From positions 1-46,789 of the forward strand of contig NZ_FOJQ01000016.1 in assembly GCF_900111795.1 (NCBI RefSeq): DNA of 46,789 nt, given 5' to 3'. The stretch comes from Anoxybacillus pushchinoensis. GTDB lineage: Bacteria; Bacillota; Bacilli; Bacillales; Anoxybacillaceae. Shown here in pieces: positions 38,903 through 46,789 of this stretch. Position 1 is the first letter of the stretch; each line of letters begins with the position of its first letter. The translations under genes and the position numbers were made by a program. The notes beneath the pieces are model-generated. The model searched no databases and was not told the origin of the DNA. It was given only the letters and a program-made list of their open reading frames with translations.

Positions 38903-40183
38903 ATGGTTTTTGTATTAGATACAAATAAGCGTCCACTCGCCCCTTGTCATGAGGCGGTCGCAAGAAAGTTATTAAAGCAAGGAAAAGCAGCGATCTACAA
39001 ACGCTATCCATTTACGATTATTTTAAAAGAAATTGTCGATAATTTTCGACCGAAAACACCGTATCGGCTCAAAATCGATTACGGAAGTAAACACACAGGA
39101 CTTGCGATTGTGCGAGGAGAAGAAGTGTTGTGGCTTGCACAACTTGACCATCGCACAGACATCAAAGAGCGATTAGACAAAAGACGGGCGTTTCGTCGTG
39201 CAAGAAGAAAGCGAAAAACTCGATACAGAAAACCACGTTTTCTTAATCGTAGGAGAAAAGACGGGTGGTTGCCACCATCGTTAGAGAGTCGTGTGCAAAA
39301 TATTCAAACATGGGTGGAACGTTTAAGGAAGATATGTCCGATTGAGCATATATCGTACGAGAACGCAAAGTTTGACACGCAACTCATGCGAAATCCTGAA
39401 ATCAATGGTGTAGAGTATCAACAAGGTACGCTACAAGGATATGAAGTACGGGAGTATTTGCTCGAAAAGTTTGGACGAAAATGCTGTTATTGTGGAAAAG
39501 AAGGCGTTCCGCTTGAAATCGAGCATATCATTCCAAAATCGAGAGGTGGAACAGACCGAGTGGATAACCTATGTCTTGCCTGTCATGACTGTAATCAGCG
39601 CAAAGGAAGTAAGACAGCAGAAGAATTCGGGTATCCACATATTCAAGAAATGGTCAAAAAAACGCTAAAAGACGCAAGTGTAGTGAATGCCACTCGATGG
39701 AAAGTGTATGAAGTGTTAAAACAAAGCGGATGCGAAGTAGAGTGTGGAACAGGCGCACGAACGAAAATGAATCGAATACGATTAGGACTACCGAAAATTC
39801 ACTATTTTGATGCTTGTTGTGTAGGCGAAAGCACGCCACTCCAATTGCATTTCAAAACAAAAGAAGCATTATTTATCAAGGCAAAAGGACGCGGAAGTCG
39901 CTCTCGTACAAATCTTGATAAGTATGGCTTTCCAAGAGGATTTTTGGCAAGACAAAAGTTCTTCTTTGGTTTTCAAACAGGGGACATGGTTAAGGCTGTT
40001 ATCCCAAGAGGGAAATATCAAGGCGGTTGGTTTGGCGAAGTCGCATGTAGAAAGACTGGAAGTTTCGACATTAAAGGCAAGGACGGAAAGCGTATCGCAC
40101 AAGGAATAAATTATAGATATGTCCAAGTCATTCAGCGATTCGACGGATACACATATCGAAGGGAGGGAATGAACATTGCGTAA
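38903..40183 (+). CDS. iscB: IscB RNA-guided endonuclease (RuvC-HNH)
   Basis: This 426-residue Cas9 ancestor-type nuclease has the family's domains in order. The PLMP region is RPLAPCHEAVARKLLKQGKA. RuvC-I is LKIDYGSKHTGLAI (Asp59), and the arginine-rich bridge helix is about 89-113. RuvC-II is ISYENAKFD (Glu153). The HNH domain (about 191-240) has CYC and CHDC metal cysteines, IEHIIPKSRGG (His208), Asn222 and Asn231. RuvC-III is PKIHYFDACCVG (His300, Asp303). All expected catalytic residues are present, so the protein should be active. The start at 38903 follows GGGGAG at 7 bases; the longer frame runs through the omega RNA. Confidence 0.93.
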   Translation: MVFVLDTNKRPLAPCHEAVARKLLKQGKAAIYKRYPFTIILKEIVDNFRPKTPYRLKIDYGSKHTGLAIVRGEEVLWLAQLDHRTDIKERLDKRRAFRRARRKRKTRYRKPRFLNRRRKDGWLPPSLESRVQNIQTWVERLRKICPIEHISYENAKFDTQLMRNPEINGVEYQQGTLQGYEVREYLLEKFGRKCCYCGKEGVPLEIEHIIPKSRGGTDRVDNLCLACHDCNQRKGSKTAEEFGYPHIQEMVKKTLKDASVVNATRWKVYEVLKQSGCEVECGTGARTKMNRIRLGLPKIHYFDACCVGESTPLQLHFKTKEALFIKAKGRGSRSRTNLDKYGFPRGFLARQKFFFGFQTGDMVKAVIPRGKYQGGWFGEVACRKTGSFDIKGKDGKRIAQGINYRYVQVIQRFDGYTYRREGMNIA

Positions 40184-40228
40184 GGCGCAATTCCTCCCCG
40201 TGCCTTAAGGCAGGGGCTTCCTTGCGCA

Positions 40229-40267
40229 AGTGTTCGTGAATATTATTTACCCGATCGTATTGTGTGA
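40229..40267 (+). pseudogene. vapC-like PIN toxin gene, 3' fragment
   Basis: Right after the IscB element, SVREYYLPDRIV and a TGA stop are encoded. This is the kind of C-terminus expected of a PIN toxin, and the frame fits the middle fragment. The three fragments total 444 bp, giving a 147-residue protein. The stop lies at the edge of the metH terminator. Confidence 0.7.
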
Positions 40268-40292
40268 AAAAGCTGACTTTAGTCAGCTTTTT
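40266..40292. terminator. Bidirectional terminator between vapC remnant and metH
   Basis: AAAAAGCTGACT / AGTCAGCTTTTT forms a perfect 12-bp stem with T5 on both strands. It serves the end of metH (minus strand) and formerly vapC. Confidence 0.88.
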
Positions 40293-43200
40293 CATAACAC
40301 GTTAAAATATCTTGCTTCTGGATGAGCGAAGACGATGGCGGAGACAGACGCTTCCGGTTCCATCATATAGCCTTCTGTTAAATGAATGCCAATTTCTTCT
40401 GGACGCAATAGGCGAAAAAGTTTTTCTTGGTCTTCTAGATTTGGACAAGCAGGGTAGCCGAAAGAAAAACGTTGTCCTTGGTATTTTGCCGCAAACCGTT
40501 CTTCCATTGTAAAATCGGGCGAATCAGGAAATCCCCAGCGGTCGCGCATAATTTGATGAACCCTCTCCGCTAATCCTTCCGCTAGTTCAAGCGCTAACGC
40601 TTGAATCGCATGGCTTTTTAAAAACTGTCCTTCTCGTTTAAAATGTTGAGCGAGATCGCGCACGCCTGCCCCGGCGGTAACGGCAAATAGCCCGACGTAG
40701 TCGATTTGTTCGCTAGAAAGATAGTCTGCTAAACATAAATACGGTGCTTTCGTTTGTCTTGGAAACGTAAACGTCTCAATGACCGTTTGTTGATCGCGCG
40801 GATCGTAAATGATCACCGTATCGCCGTCGCTTGTTGCTGGGAAAAATTGATATACTGCTTTTGGTGCAAGCGAACTTGTTTGTTTTGCCTCGGCAAGTAA
40901 TTCATCGATGAGCTCTTTTAACATGATCGCTTTTTCATTTCCTTCCGCCAACAGCTGTTTGACGTTTCCTTTTAAACCGAGATGGTGTCCGAGCAACATT
41001 TGCCAATTGACGTACGGTTCAATGTGTGAAAGCGGAATGTCTTTTAATATATGGCGCTCGGTATCGGTTGGAACGTAAATAGGCGCTGGTTTCACATGCG
41101 ATTTCGTCTTAACAGCGACAGCGCTTTGTCGTTTTGGTGTTTGTTCGACTTTTTCTTTTTTCTCATAGACGATGTCTTGTTGGACGATGCGGTTGGCGAG
41201 CGTCAATCCTTCCATCGCATCTTTGGCGTACAAAACGATGCCGTCATATTCAGGTGCAATTTTTGTATCGGTAAACTTGCGCGATAAAGCGGCGCCGCCG
41301 ACTAAAATCGGCAACGAAATGCCAGTTTGTTTTAAGTCTTGTGCGGTAAGCACCATTTGTTGTGCTGATTTCACAAGCAATCCAGATAATCCGATCATAT
41401 TCGGCTTCTCGCGGCGCACCGCTTCGATGAGCTGTTGCGGTGTCACTTTAATGCCTAAATCGACGACGTGAAAGCCGTTGTTGCTTAAAATGATATCGAC
41501 TAAATTTTTGCCGATGTCATGCACATCGCCTTTGACGGTTGCAAGAAGCACCTTTCCTTTTACGCTCGTTTCGTTTTTCTCCATATACGGCTCTAAAAAG
41601 GCGACTGCCGCCTTCATCACTTCCGCGCTTTGCAACACTTCCGCAACGATGAGCTGGTTATCGTTAAATAGACGGCCGACTTCATCCATGCCGTTCATAA
41701 GCGGACCGTTAATAATGTCGAGCGGACTGTACGATTGCAAGGCGAGCGTTAAGTCTTCCGTGAGCCCGTCTTTCGTTCCTTCAATGACGTATGTCGCAAG
41801 CCGCTCTTCTAGCGTCATATTCGTATTCGTCTGTTTCGGCTGCTTCGTTTTATCGCGATAAAATTGAATAAATGCGTTTAATGTCTCATCGTTTGTGTTA
41901 AATAACAACGCCTCCGCTAAGCGCACTTCTTCTTCCGGAATGGAAGCGAACCGCTCTAATTTTTCCGTATTCACGATCGCATAATCAAGCCCTGCTTGCG
42001 TGCAATAGTATAAAAAGACGGAGTTTAACACTTCGCGTCCGACAGGTGGCAAGCCGAATGAGACGTTGCTAATGCCGAGCATCGTTAAGCAGTTAGGTAA
42101 ATGTTGTTTAATGAGACGAATGCCCTCAATCGTTTCTTTTGCTGCGCCAATATATTGCTCATCTCCCGTACCGATCGGAAATACGAGCGGATCGAAAATA
42201 ATGTCGTGCGGTGAGACCCCGTATTTGTTGACGAGCAAATCGTACGAGCGAAGGGCGATGTCAAGCTTTCGTTTTGCATCAATGGCCATTCCTTGTTCGT
42301 CAATTGTGCCGACAACAACAGCCGCCCCATATTGATGGAGAAGGGGAACAATTTTTTCAAATCGTTCTTCGCCATCTTCTAAGTTAATGGAGTTAATAAT
42401 TGCTTTTCCTTGTGAATACGATAAAGCGCAGGCGATGACGTCTTCGTCTGTCGAGTCGATGACGAGCGGCACTTTCACTTTTTTCACGACTTGTTGAATA
42501 AATTGCTCCATATCTTCTTTTTCATCGCGGTCAGGGTCGGCTAAACAAATGTCGATGACGTGCGCCCCGTTTTTCACTTGAGCGCGAGCAATTTCTGCCG
42601 CTTCTTCATATTTTCCTTCCGCAATGAGCCGCTTAAATTTGCGCGAACCGATGACGTTCGTTCGTTCCCCAACAAAAAGCGGGCGCATCGTCTCATCGTA
42701 AATGAGCGCATCAATGCCAGAGACGGCATGCATCGGAAACTGTTTCGGAATGACGCGCGGTGGCACGTCGCGAACGGCTTCAGCGATGGCGCGAATATGT
42801 TCAGGCGTCGTACCGCAACAGCCGCCGACGATATTTAGCCATCCTTTTTCGGCAAATTGGCGAATTTTTTTCGCGAGCATGTCTGGCGTTTCGTGATAAC
42901 ATCCTTCTTCGTCCGGAAGACCGGCGTTTGGATAACAGCTGACGGCGGTGTTCGCTAATGAAGCGAGCGTGCGCAAATGATCGGTCATAAATTCTGGACC
43001 GGTTGCACAGTTTAAGCCGACGGCAAATGGTTTCATATGTTGAATCGAAATAAAAAACGATTCGATCGTCTGTCCGGCAAGCGTTGTGCCCATCGGCTCA
43101 ATCGTTCCAGAAATCATAAGCGGCACTTGTTTTCCGACCGTTTTAAACGCTTCGGTTATGCCGAGAAAAGCGGCTTTGACGTTTAACGTATCTTGGCACG

Positions 43201-43681
43201 TTTCTAATAAAAGAAGATCGACGCCGCCAAGTAGTAGTCCGCGCGCTTGTTGTTCGTATGCGGCGACAAGTTCAGAAAACGTCGTTCCGCCTGTGACAGA
43301 TAACGTTTTCGTCGTCGGTCCCATCGAACCAGCAACGAAGCGTGGCCAATCGCTCGTTGAATATTGCTCCGCGATTCGCTTAGCGAGCTTTGCCGCTTCG
43401 ATATTTAACTCAAGGGCGATATGTCCGAGATTGTATTCATCTAATACGATGTTCGTTGCGCCAAACGTATTCGTTTCGACGATGTCCGCACCCGCTTCAA
43501 AATAAGCTTCATGAATGTGGGCAATGACTTCTGGCGCGGTGATCGTCAAATATTCATTGCATCCCTCGTACGCTTCACCGCCAAAGTCATCCGCTGTTAA
43601 GTTGGCGGCTTGAATCATCGTTCCCATTGCCCCGTCAATAATTAAAATTTTCTTTTCGAGCTGTTCGAGTAAACTAGCCAT
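40292..43681 (-). CDS. metH: Cobalamin-dependent methionine synthase MetH
   Basis: This 1129-residue enzyme methylates homocysteine from methyl-tetrahydrofolate through bound methylcobalamin. The homocysteine domain (about 1-310) has DGAMGTMIQ and zinc cysteines in GLNCATGPE and [11 protein letters not shown]. The pterin domain (about 325-590) begins [16 protein letters not shown]. The B12 cap and binding domains (about 620-850) contain [10 protein letters not shown], the histidine-on motif. The SAM-binding activation domain (about 885-1129) has [15 protein letters not shown]. All modules are present. It overlaps yitJ by 8 bp and depends on the cofactor made by the neighbouring operon. Confidence 0.96.
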   Translation of the reverse strand: MASLLEQLEKKILIIDGAMGTMIQAANLTADDFGGEAYEGCNEYLTITAPEVIAHIHEAYFEAGADIVETNTFGATNIVLDEYNLGHIALELNIEAAKLAKRIAEQYSTSDWPRFVAGSMGPTTKTLSVTGGTTFSELVAAYEQQARGLLLGGVDLLLLETCQDTLNVKAAFLGITEAFKTVGKQVPLMISGTIEPMGTTLAGQTIESFFISIQHMKPFAVGLNCATGPEFMTDHLRTLASLANTAVSCYPNAGLPDEEGCYHETPDMLAKKIRQFAEKGWLNIVGGCCGTTPEHIRAIAEAVRDVPPRVIPKQFPMHAVSGIDALIYDETMRPLFVGERTNVIGSRKFKRLIAEGKYEEAAEIARAQVKNGAHVIDICLADPDRDEKEDMEQFIQQVVKKVKVPLVIDSTDEDVIACALSYSQGKAIINSINLEDGEERFEKIVPLLHQYGAAVVVGTIDEQGMAIDAKRKLDIALRSYDLLVNKYGVSPHDIIFDPLVFPIGTGDEQYIGAAKETIEGIRLIKQHLPNCLTMLGISNVSFGLPPVGREVLNSVFLYYCTQAGLDYAIVNTEKLERFASIPEEEVRLAEALLFNTNDETLNAFIQFYRDKTKQPKQTNTNMTLEERLATYVIEGTKDGLTEDLTLALQSYSPLDIINGPLMNGMDEVGRLFNDNQLIVAEVLQSAEVMKAAVAFLEPYMEKNETSVKGKVLLATVKGDVHDIGKNLVDIILSNNGFHVVDLGIKVTPQQLIEAVRREKPNMIGLSGLLVKSAQQMVLTAQDLKQTGISLPILVGGAALSRKFTDTKIAPEYDGIVLYAKDAMEGLTLANRIVQQDIVYEKKEKVEQTPKRQSAVAVKTKSHVKPAPIYVPTDTERHILKDIPLSHIEPYVNWQMLLGHHLGLKGNVKQLLAEGNEKAIMLKELIDELLAEAKQTSSLAPKAVYQFFPATSDGDTVIIYDPRDQQTVIETFTFPRQTKAPYLCLADYLSSEQIDYVGLFAVTAGAGVRDLAQHFKREGQFLKSHAIQALALELAEGLAERVHQIMRDRWGFPDSPDFTMEERFAAKYQGQRFSFGYPACPNLEDQEKLFRLLRPEEIGIHLTEGYMMEPEASVSAIVFAHPEARYFNVL

Positions 43682-45527
43682 GGTAAACCGTCCTTTCTTT
43701 TTTGAGCCGCTCTTTTTCGTGCGTGTAGCGAACGAGTTCGACCGTCATATCGTAACGTAAAAATGGTGTGATGAAATATATGCCTTGGAATAAATCGAAC
43801 GCCGCATCGATGAGCGCTTTTGCAATCGCTAACCCTTCTTTTGTCGATTGGACAGGGTCGTTTGCGCAAGCAGCCATGCGCGCACGAATGTGATCGGAAA
43901 GGGTAATGCCTGGCACTTCATGGTGCAAAAAGTCGGCGTTTCTAGCGCTTGTAAGCGGCATAATGCCGATGTAAATTGGCGTCGCCAAATGTTTTGTCGC
44001 CTCGTATACGTCTTCGATTTGTTTTTCGCTATATAGCGGCTGCGTTAAAAAATAGTGCGCTCCGCATTCAATTTTTTTCTCTAGCCGTTTCACCGCTTTA
44101 TCTAAATGGCGTACGTTCGGATTAAAGGCCGCAGCGATGGAAAAGTTCGTTTTTTGTCCGAGCGGTTTTCCAGAATACGAAAGCCCTTCGTTAAATTGAC
44201 GAATTAACGAAATTAAGTCAAACGATGATAAATCGTAGACGGATGTCGCCCCTGGAAAGTCGCCGACTTTTGATGGATCGCCGGTTAAAGCGAGCACATC
44301 GGTCATGCCGAGCGTATGAAGCCCCATTAAGTGCGACTGTAAGCCGATTAAATTGCGGTCGCGGCATGTGATGTGAATAAGCGGCCGCATGCCGAGCTGT
44401 TGTTTGACGATCGTTCCGACAGCGACGTTGCTAATGCGCGGTGTTGCTAGCGAATTGTCAGCAAGCGTTAACGCATCAATATGTGCTTCTTTCAACGCTT
44501 TGGCGCCTTCTAAAAATGTTGTTAAGCCGAGCTTTTTTGGTGGATCGAGCTCGACGATGATCGAACGGCGCGTGCGGGCGATGTCGGCTAAGGAAGGTTC
44601 TTTCGCCCGTTCCGCTTCTTGCACGACGATTGTATGCCGTTGTTTCACTTTTTTTTCATATACAGGTGTGCGGTCGGACAGGGCGCGAGCGATGGCGGAA
44701 ATATGTTTCGGCGTCGTTCCACAACATCCGCCGATGAGTCGAACTCCTTGATCGCGAAAGGCGCGCGCTGTTTCTTCAAAATATTGTTCGCTCGTTTCAT
44801 AAACGAACCGTCCGTCGCGATATTGCGGCAAGCTTGCGTTTGGGTACACCGATAAAAAGGCGCGCGTCGGAATCGGCACTTCTTCAAGCGAGCGCAACAT
44901 ATGATACGGACCGAGATGGCAGTTTAAGCCAACGACATCGGCGCCAAGTTGCTCTAATTGATGAAGCGCATCGGCAAGCGAGATCCCATGTTGCAAGACG
45001 CCAATGTCATGCAAGGTGACGTGGGCGATGAGCGGCAACGTCGTTTCTTTACGAGCGATGGAAAGAACGGTTTGCAGTTCTTCAAAATCGTAATACGTCT
45101 CAAGCAGCAGGCCATCGACGCCTTCGTTTAACAGCGCGTACAGCTGCTCGCGAAACGTTCGTTTCGCTTCTTCGAGCGAAATGGTGCTTTTATTTGTGCT
45201 GCGGAGTCCCCCAATTGTGCCGAGCACATAGGCGCGTCCTTGCGCCGCTTGCTTGGCGAGCCGAACGGCTGCTTCGTTTATTTGTTTGACGTCATCTTGC
45301 AAGCCGTAGCGGGCGAGCTTTACATAGTTCGCTCCGTACGTATTCGTCTGGATGACTTCAGCTCCTGCATCGATATACGCTTCGTGAATATGAACGATTT
45401 CCTCAGGCTTTGTCACATTTAATTCTTCAAAACAACGATCGATGCCGTGCGCATATAATAACGTCCCCATCGCTCCATCGGCGATGACGATGCGTTCTTT
45501 TAAATCATCTAGCAATCCCACGTCCAT
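43674..45527 (-). CDS. yitJ: Bifunctional homocysteine S-methyltransferase / methylene-THF reductase YitJ
   Basis: This 617-residue protein has an N-terminal homocysteine-binding domain (about 1-300; [36 protein letters not shown] with the zinc cysteines). The C-terminal methylenetetrahydrofolate reductase barrel (about 330-610) contains [27 protein letters not shown] and [15 protein letters not shown]. The reductase half supplies methyl-THF to MetH, encoded next with an 8-bp overlap. The pair is controlled by the SAM riboswitch upstream. A good GGAGG site precedes the ATG at 45527. Confidence 0.94.
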   Translation of the reverse strand: MDVGLLDDLKERIVIADGAMGTLLYAHGIDRCFEELNVTKPEEIVHIHEAYIDAGAEVIQTNTYGANYVKLARYGLQDDVKQINEAAVRLAKQAAQGRAYVLGTIGGLRSTNKSTISLEEAKRTFREQLYALLNEGVDGLLLETYYDFEELQTVLSIARKETTLPLIAHVTLHDIGVLQHGISLADALHQLEQLGADVVGLNCHLGPYHMLRSLEEVPIPTRAFLSVYPNASLPQYRDGRFVYETSEQYFEETARAFRDQGVRLIGGCCGTTPKHISAIARALSDRTPVYEKKVKQRHTIVVQEAERAKEPSLADIARTRRSIIVELDPPKKLGLTTFLEGAKALKEAHIDALTLADNSLATPRISNVAVGTIVKQQLGMRPLIHITCRDRNLIGLQSHLMGLHTLGMTDVLALTGDPSKVGDFPGATSVYDLSSFDLISLIRQFNEGLSYSGKPLGQKTNFSIAAAFNPNVRHLDKAVKRLEKKIECGAHYFLTQPLYSEKQIEDVYEATKHLATPIYIGIMPLTSARNADFLHHEVPGITLSDHIRARMAACANDPVQSTKEGLAIAKALIDAAFDLFQGIYFITPFLRYDMTVELVRYTHEKERLKKERTVYHG

Positions 45528-45548
45528 TCCTCCGTTTCTTTTTCAAAT

Positions 45549-45576
45549 AAAAAAGCCTTCTCCATAAGAAGAAGAC
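45549..45576 (-). terminator. Terminator of the SAM riboswitch
   Basis: Read on the minus strand, GTCTTCTTC - TTAT - GGAGAAGGC pairs with two G-U pairs and is followed by T6. It lies between the S-box aptamer and yitJ. Confidence 0.85.
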
Positions 45577-45590
45577 GTCGCACGCTCCTT

Positions 45591-45689
45591 CTTATCTTCC
45601 AAGCGAATCGCTTGTCTGGACTTAGCACCTTGACGATCGTCAGGTTGCTGAAGGTTCATCGGGCCAGTCCCTCCCCTTCTCTCGATAAG
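45591..45689 (-). ncRNA. SAM-I (S-box) riboswitch
   Basis: Read on the minus strand, the outer helix strands are CTTATC (45684-45689) and GATAAG (45591-45596). Between them are the conserved AGAG...AGGGACTGGCCC, GATGAACCTTCAGCAACC, AAGGTGCTAAGTCCAGA and the P4 hairpin CAAGCGATTCGCTTG. When SAM is high, transcription should stop before yitJ-metH. Confidence 0.96.
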
Positions 45690-45713
45690 ATGATGTGTAT
45701 GAAGTTACTCATA

Positions 45714-45742
45714 AATGTAACTGATTTTTTAGAAATATTCAA
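45714..45742 (-). promoter_or_regulatory. Promoter of the yitJ-metH operon
   Basis: On the minus strand TTGAAT (45737-45742) and TACATT (45714-45719) are 17 bp apart. They would start transcription a short distance before the S-box. Confidence 0.5.
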
Positions 45743-45760
45743 CTATTTTATTCGGAAAAA

Positions 45761-45787
45761 GAAAAAAAGAAGGCGCATAGCCTTCTT
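45761..45787 (-). terminator. Terminator of yajQ
   Basis: On the minus strand AAGAAGGC / GCCTTCTT with a short loop is followed by a T run. It begins at the yajQ stop codon. Confidence 0.88.
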
Positions 45788-46277
45788 AACGGTAGTTGAC
45801 GAATTGGACGTCGATCGGCAAATCTGCTTCGCGAATGGCGGCGATGACTTTTTGTAAATCGTCTTTACTTTTGCCGCTGACGCGAATTTGGTCTTCTTGA
45901 ATTTGACTTTTCACTTTTAAACCTGTATTTTTAATGATTGTGTTAATTTTTTTCGCGTTGTCTTTGTCGATGCCTTGGACGAGTTTCGCGCGTTGGCGTA
46001 CCGTTCCGCCTGAAGCAGGTTCTACTTTTCCGTATTGAATGTTTTTCGTTGGTACACCTCGTTTAATGAGCTTTCCGATAAGCACATCTTTCAGTTGTTC
46101 TAGTTTGAACTCGTCGTCGGAAATAAGAATAAGCTCGTCTTTTTCAAGCGAAATGTCGCTTTTGCTCCCTTTAAAGTCATAGCGATTTTGAATTTCTTTT
46201 AGCGCGATGTTGACGGCGTTCGTCACTTCCGACAAATCGACTTTTGATACGATATCAAATGAACTTTCTTTTGACAT
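45786..46277 (-). CDS. yajQ: YajQ family nucleotide-binding protein (UPF0234)
   Basis: This 163-residue cytosolic protein has the full YajQ pattern: [20 protein letters not shown] at the start, [31 protein letters not shown] and the end [12 protein letters not shown]. YajQ homologues bind nucleotides or RNA, and some bind cyclic-di-GMP. The role in Bacilli is unclear. The start at 46277 follows GAGGTGATC. Upstream in-frame codons to 46433 cover the promoter and are not likely translated. Confidence 0.93.
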   Translation of the reverse strand: MSKESSFDIVSKVDLSEVTNAVNIALKEIQNRYDFKGSKSDISLEKDELILISDDEFKLEQLKDVLIGKLIKRGVPTKNIQYGKVEPASGGTVRQRAKLVQGIDKDNAKKINTIIKNTGLKVKSQIQEDQIRVSGKSKDDLQKVIAAIREADLPIDVQFVNYR

Positions 46278-46308
46278 ATGGATCACCTCAAGCAAATATT
46301 GTGCTTCC

Positions 46309-46338
46309 ATTATAGTCGATTGTTGACATATGAACAAC
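46309..46338 (-). promoter_or_regulatory. Promoter of yajQ
   Basis: On the minus strand TTGTTC (46333-46338) and a perfect TATAAT (46309-46314) are 18 bp apart, about 30 bp before the yajQ start. Confidence 0.6.
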
Positions 46339-46371
46339 TTTACAAAATCTTTATTATTATTGAAGAAAATA

Positions 46372-46504
46372 TGCGTCTGCATTCTCGTGACTTTAGTCAT
46401 GAGTAAGGACGCATAACATATGTTATTTATCATGTGGCTATAAAACCAGATAAAAAATTAATTTTCACTCATGCACATGTTACCCTGCAATTAGGTGATA
46501 ATAT
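46372..46504 (+). mobile_element. Left end of an IS200/IS605 element
   Basis: The hairpin CTCGTGACT-TT-AGTCATGAG (46384-46403) sits inside an outer stem ATGCGTC (46372-46378) / GACGCAT (46408-46414). The tnpA gene starts 90 bp later. Subterminal hairpins like this are what Y1 transposases recognise. The exact border of the element is not determined; the right end is outside the window. Confidence 0.6.
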
Positions 46505-46789
46505 ATGGCACAAATACACTACGGACGAGGTTATGTCTATTCTATTCAATACCATATCGTATGGTGTGTGAAATATAGACGCAAAATATTAACTGACAAA
46601 ATAGAACAACGTTTGGTGGAAATATTGCAAAAGATTGCCACAGAAAATGAGTTTGTGATACAAGAAATCAACGGAGATTTAGACCACATACACTTACTCA
46701 TAGAATGTAGTCCGCAGCATTATATACCAGATATGATTAAGGCATTAAAAGGTGTAAGTGCGAGGTTGTTATTTAAACAATACCCAGAG
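46505..46789 (+). CDS. tnpA: IS200/IS605 Y1 transposase TnpA (partial)
   Basis: The frame starts MAQIHYGRGYVYSIQYHIVW, then CVKYRRKIL, and reaches the HUH motif in GDLDHIHLLIE, followed by IPDMIKALKGVSARLLF. This is the standard IS200/IS605 TnpA single-strand transposase. The catalytic tyrosine lies beyond the window edge. AGGTGAT precedes the ATG. The protein could act in trans on the two elements in vapC if their ends match its specificity. Confidence 0.92.
   Translation, partial: MAQIHYGRGYVYSIQYHIVWCVKYRRKILTDKIEQRLVEILQKIATENEFVIQEINGDLDHIHLLIECSPQHYIPDMIKALKGVSARLLFKQYPE

Larger units (their letters stand above)
38667..40228 (+). mobile_element. IscB (ISC-type, IS200/IS605 superfamily) element
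   Basis: This element of about 1.56 kb consists of a left-end hairpin (CCCAATGACT-AA-AGTCATGGG, 38670-38690), an omega-RNA region, the iscB gene, and a right-end hairpin (CCCC-G-TGCC TTAA GGCA-GGGG, 40196-40216) inside an outer stem GCGCAA/TTGCGC (40185/40222). It has no transposase of its own and needs a Y1 TnpA in trans. It lies inside the PIN toxin gene, whose last codons resume at 40229. There is no target duplication, as expected for this superfamily. Borders are uncertain by about 3 bp. Confidence 0.85.

Noticed and set aside
40271-40288. TGACTTTAGTCA in the metH terminator, matching the cores of the IscB and tnpA left-end hairpins
   Set aside because: The palindrome is short and TTTA-type cores are common in Bacillus terminators. 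It is explained by the terminator stem, so I did not call it an element end.

Overview
The window looks like the chromosome of a moderately thermophilic Bacillaceae, most likely Anoxybacillus or a close Geobacillus relative. The reasons are B. subtilis-like synteny (yisK-yisL-yisN-asnO-yisQ-yisR), strong Bacillus-type ribosome binding sites, T-box-free S-box and B12 riboswitch control, and a membrane-anchored 505-residue alpha-amylase of a type I associate with Anoxybacillus. The genus is an inference. No rRNA, tRNA or CRISPR array was seen.

Layout. 1-354: the 5' end of an IS1380-type transposase, cut by the window edge. 429-9967: a yis block (yisK, rocD, yisL, a PAS-GGDEF-EAL protein, yisN, asnO, yisQ, yisR). 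9951-20558: a maltodextrin locus, with a neopullulanase facing a divergent mdxEFG transporter, secreted alpha-amylase, GH31 alpha-glucosidase and LacI-type regulator. The shared intergenic region carries several CcpA/LacI-type operator candidates. 20640-37515: an 18-gene anaerobic cobalamin operon behind a B12 riboswitch and terminator. It runs ferredoxin, cbiMNQO cobalt transporter, cbiH60, X, J, C, D, ET, L, F, G, A, P, cobT, cobA and btuR, nearly all with start/stop overlaps. Together these genes import cobalt, convert uroporphyrinogen III to cobyric acid, adenosylate the corrinoid and activate the lower ligand.

37526-40267: a vapBC-type toxin-antitoxin locus whose toxin gene has been split into three pieces by two IS200/IS605-superfamily insertions. 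The first is an ORF-less, strongly structured element of about 386 bp. The second is an IscB element with a predicted omega RNA and all RuvC and HNH catalytic residues intact. Removing both restores a continuous 147-codon PIN-domain gene, and both elements sit next to the same heptamer, TGTCAAC. I consider this the most interesting part of the window.

40266-45742: metH and yitJ, a B12-dependent methionine synthase operon controlled by a SAM-I (S-box) riboswitch, so the window places B12 production beside a B12 consumer. 45761-46338: yajQ. 46372 to the end: the left end and tnpA (Y1 HUH transposase) of an IS200/IS605 element, cut by the window edge, which could in principle mobilise the two elements found in vapC.
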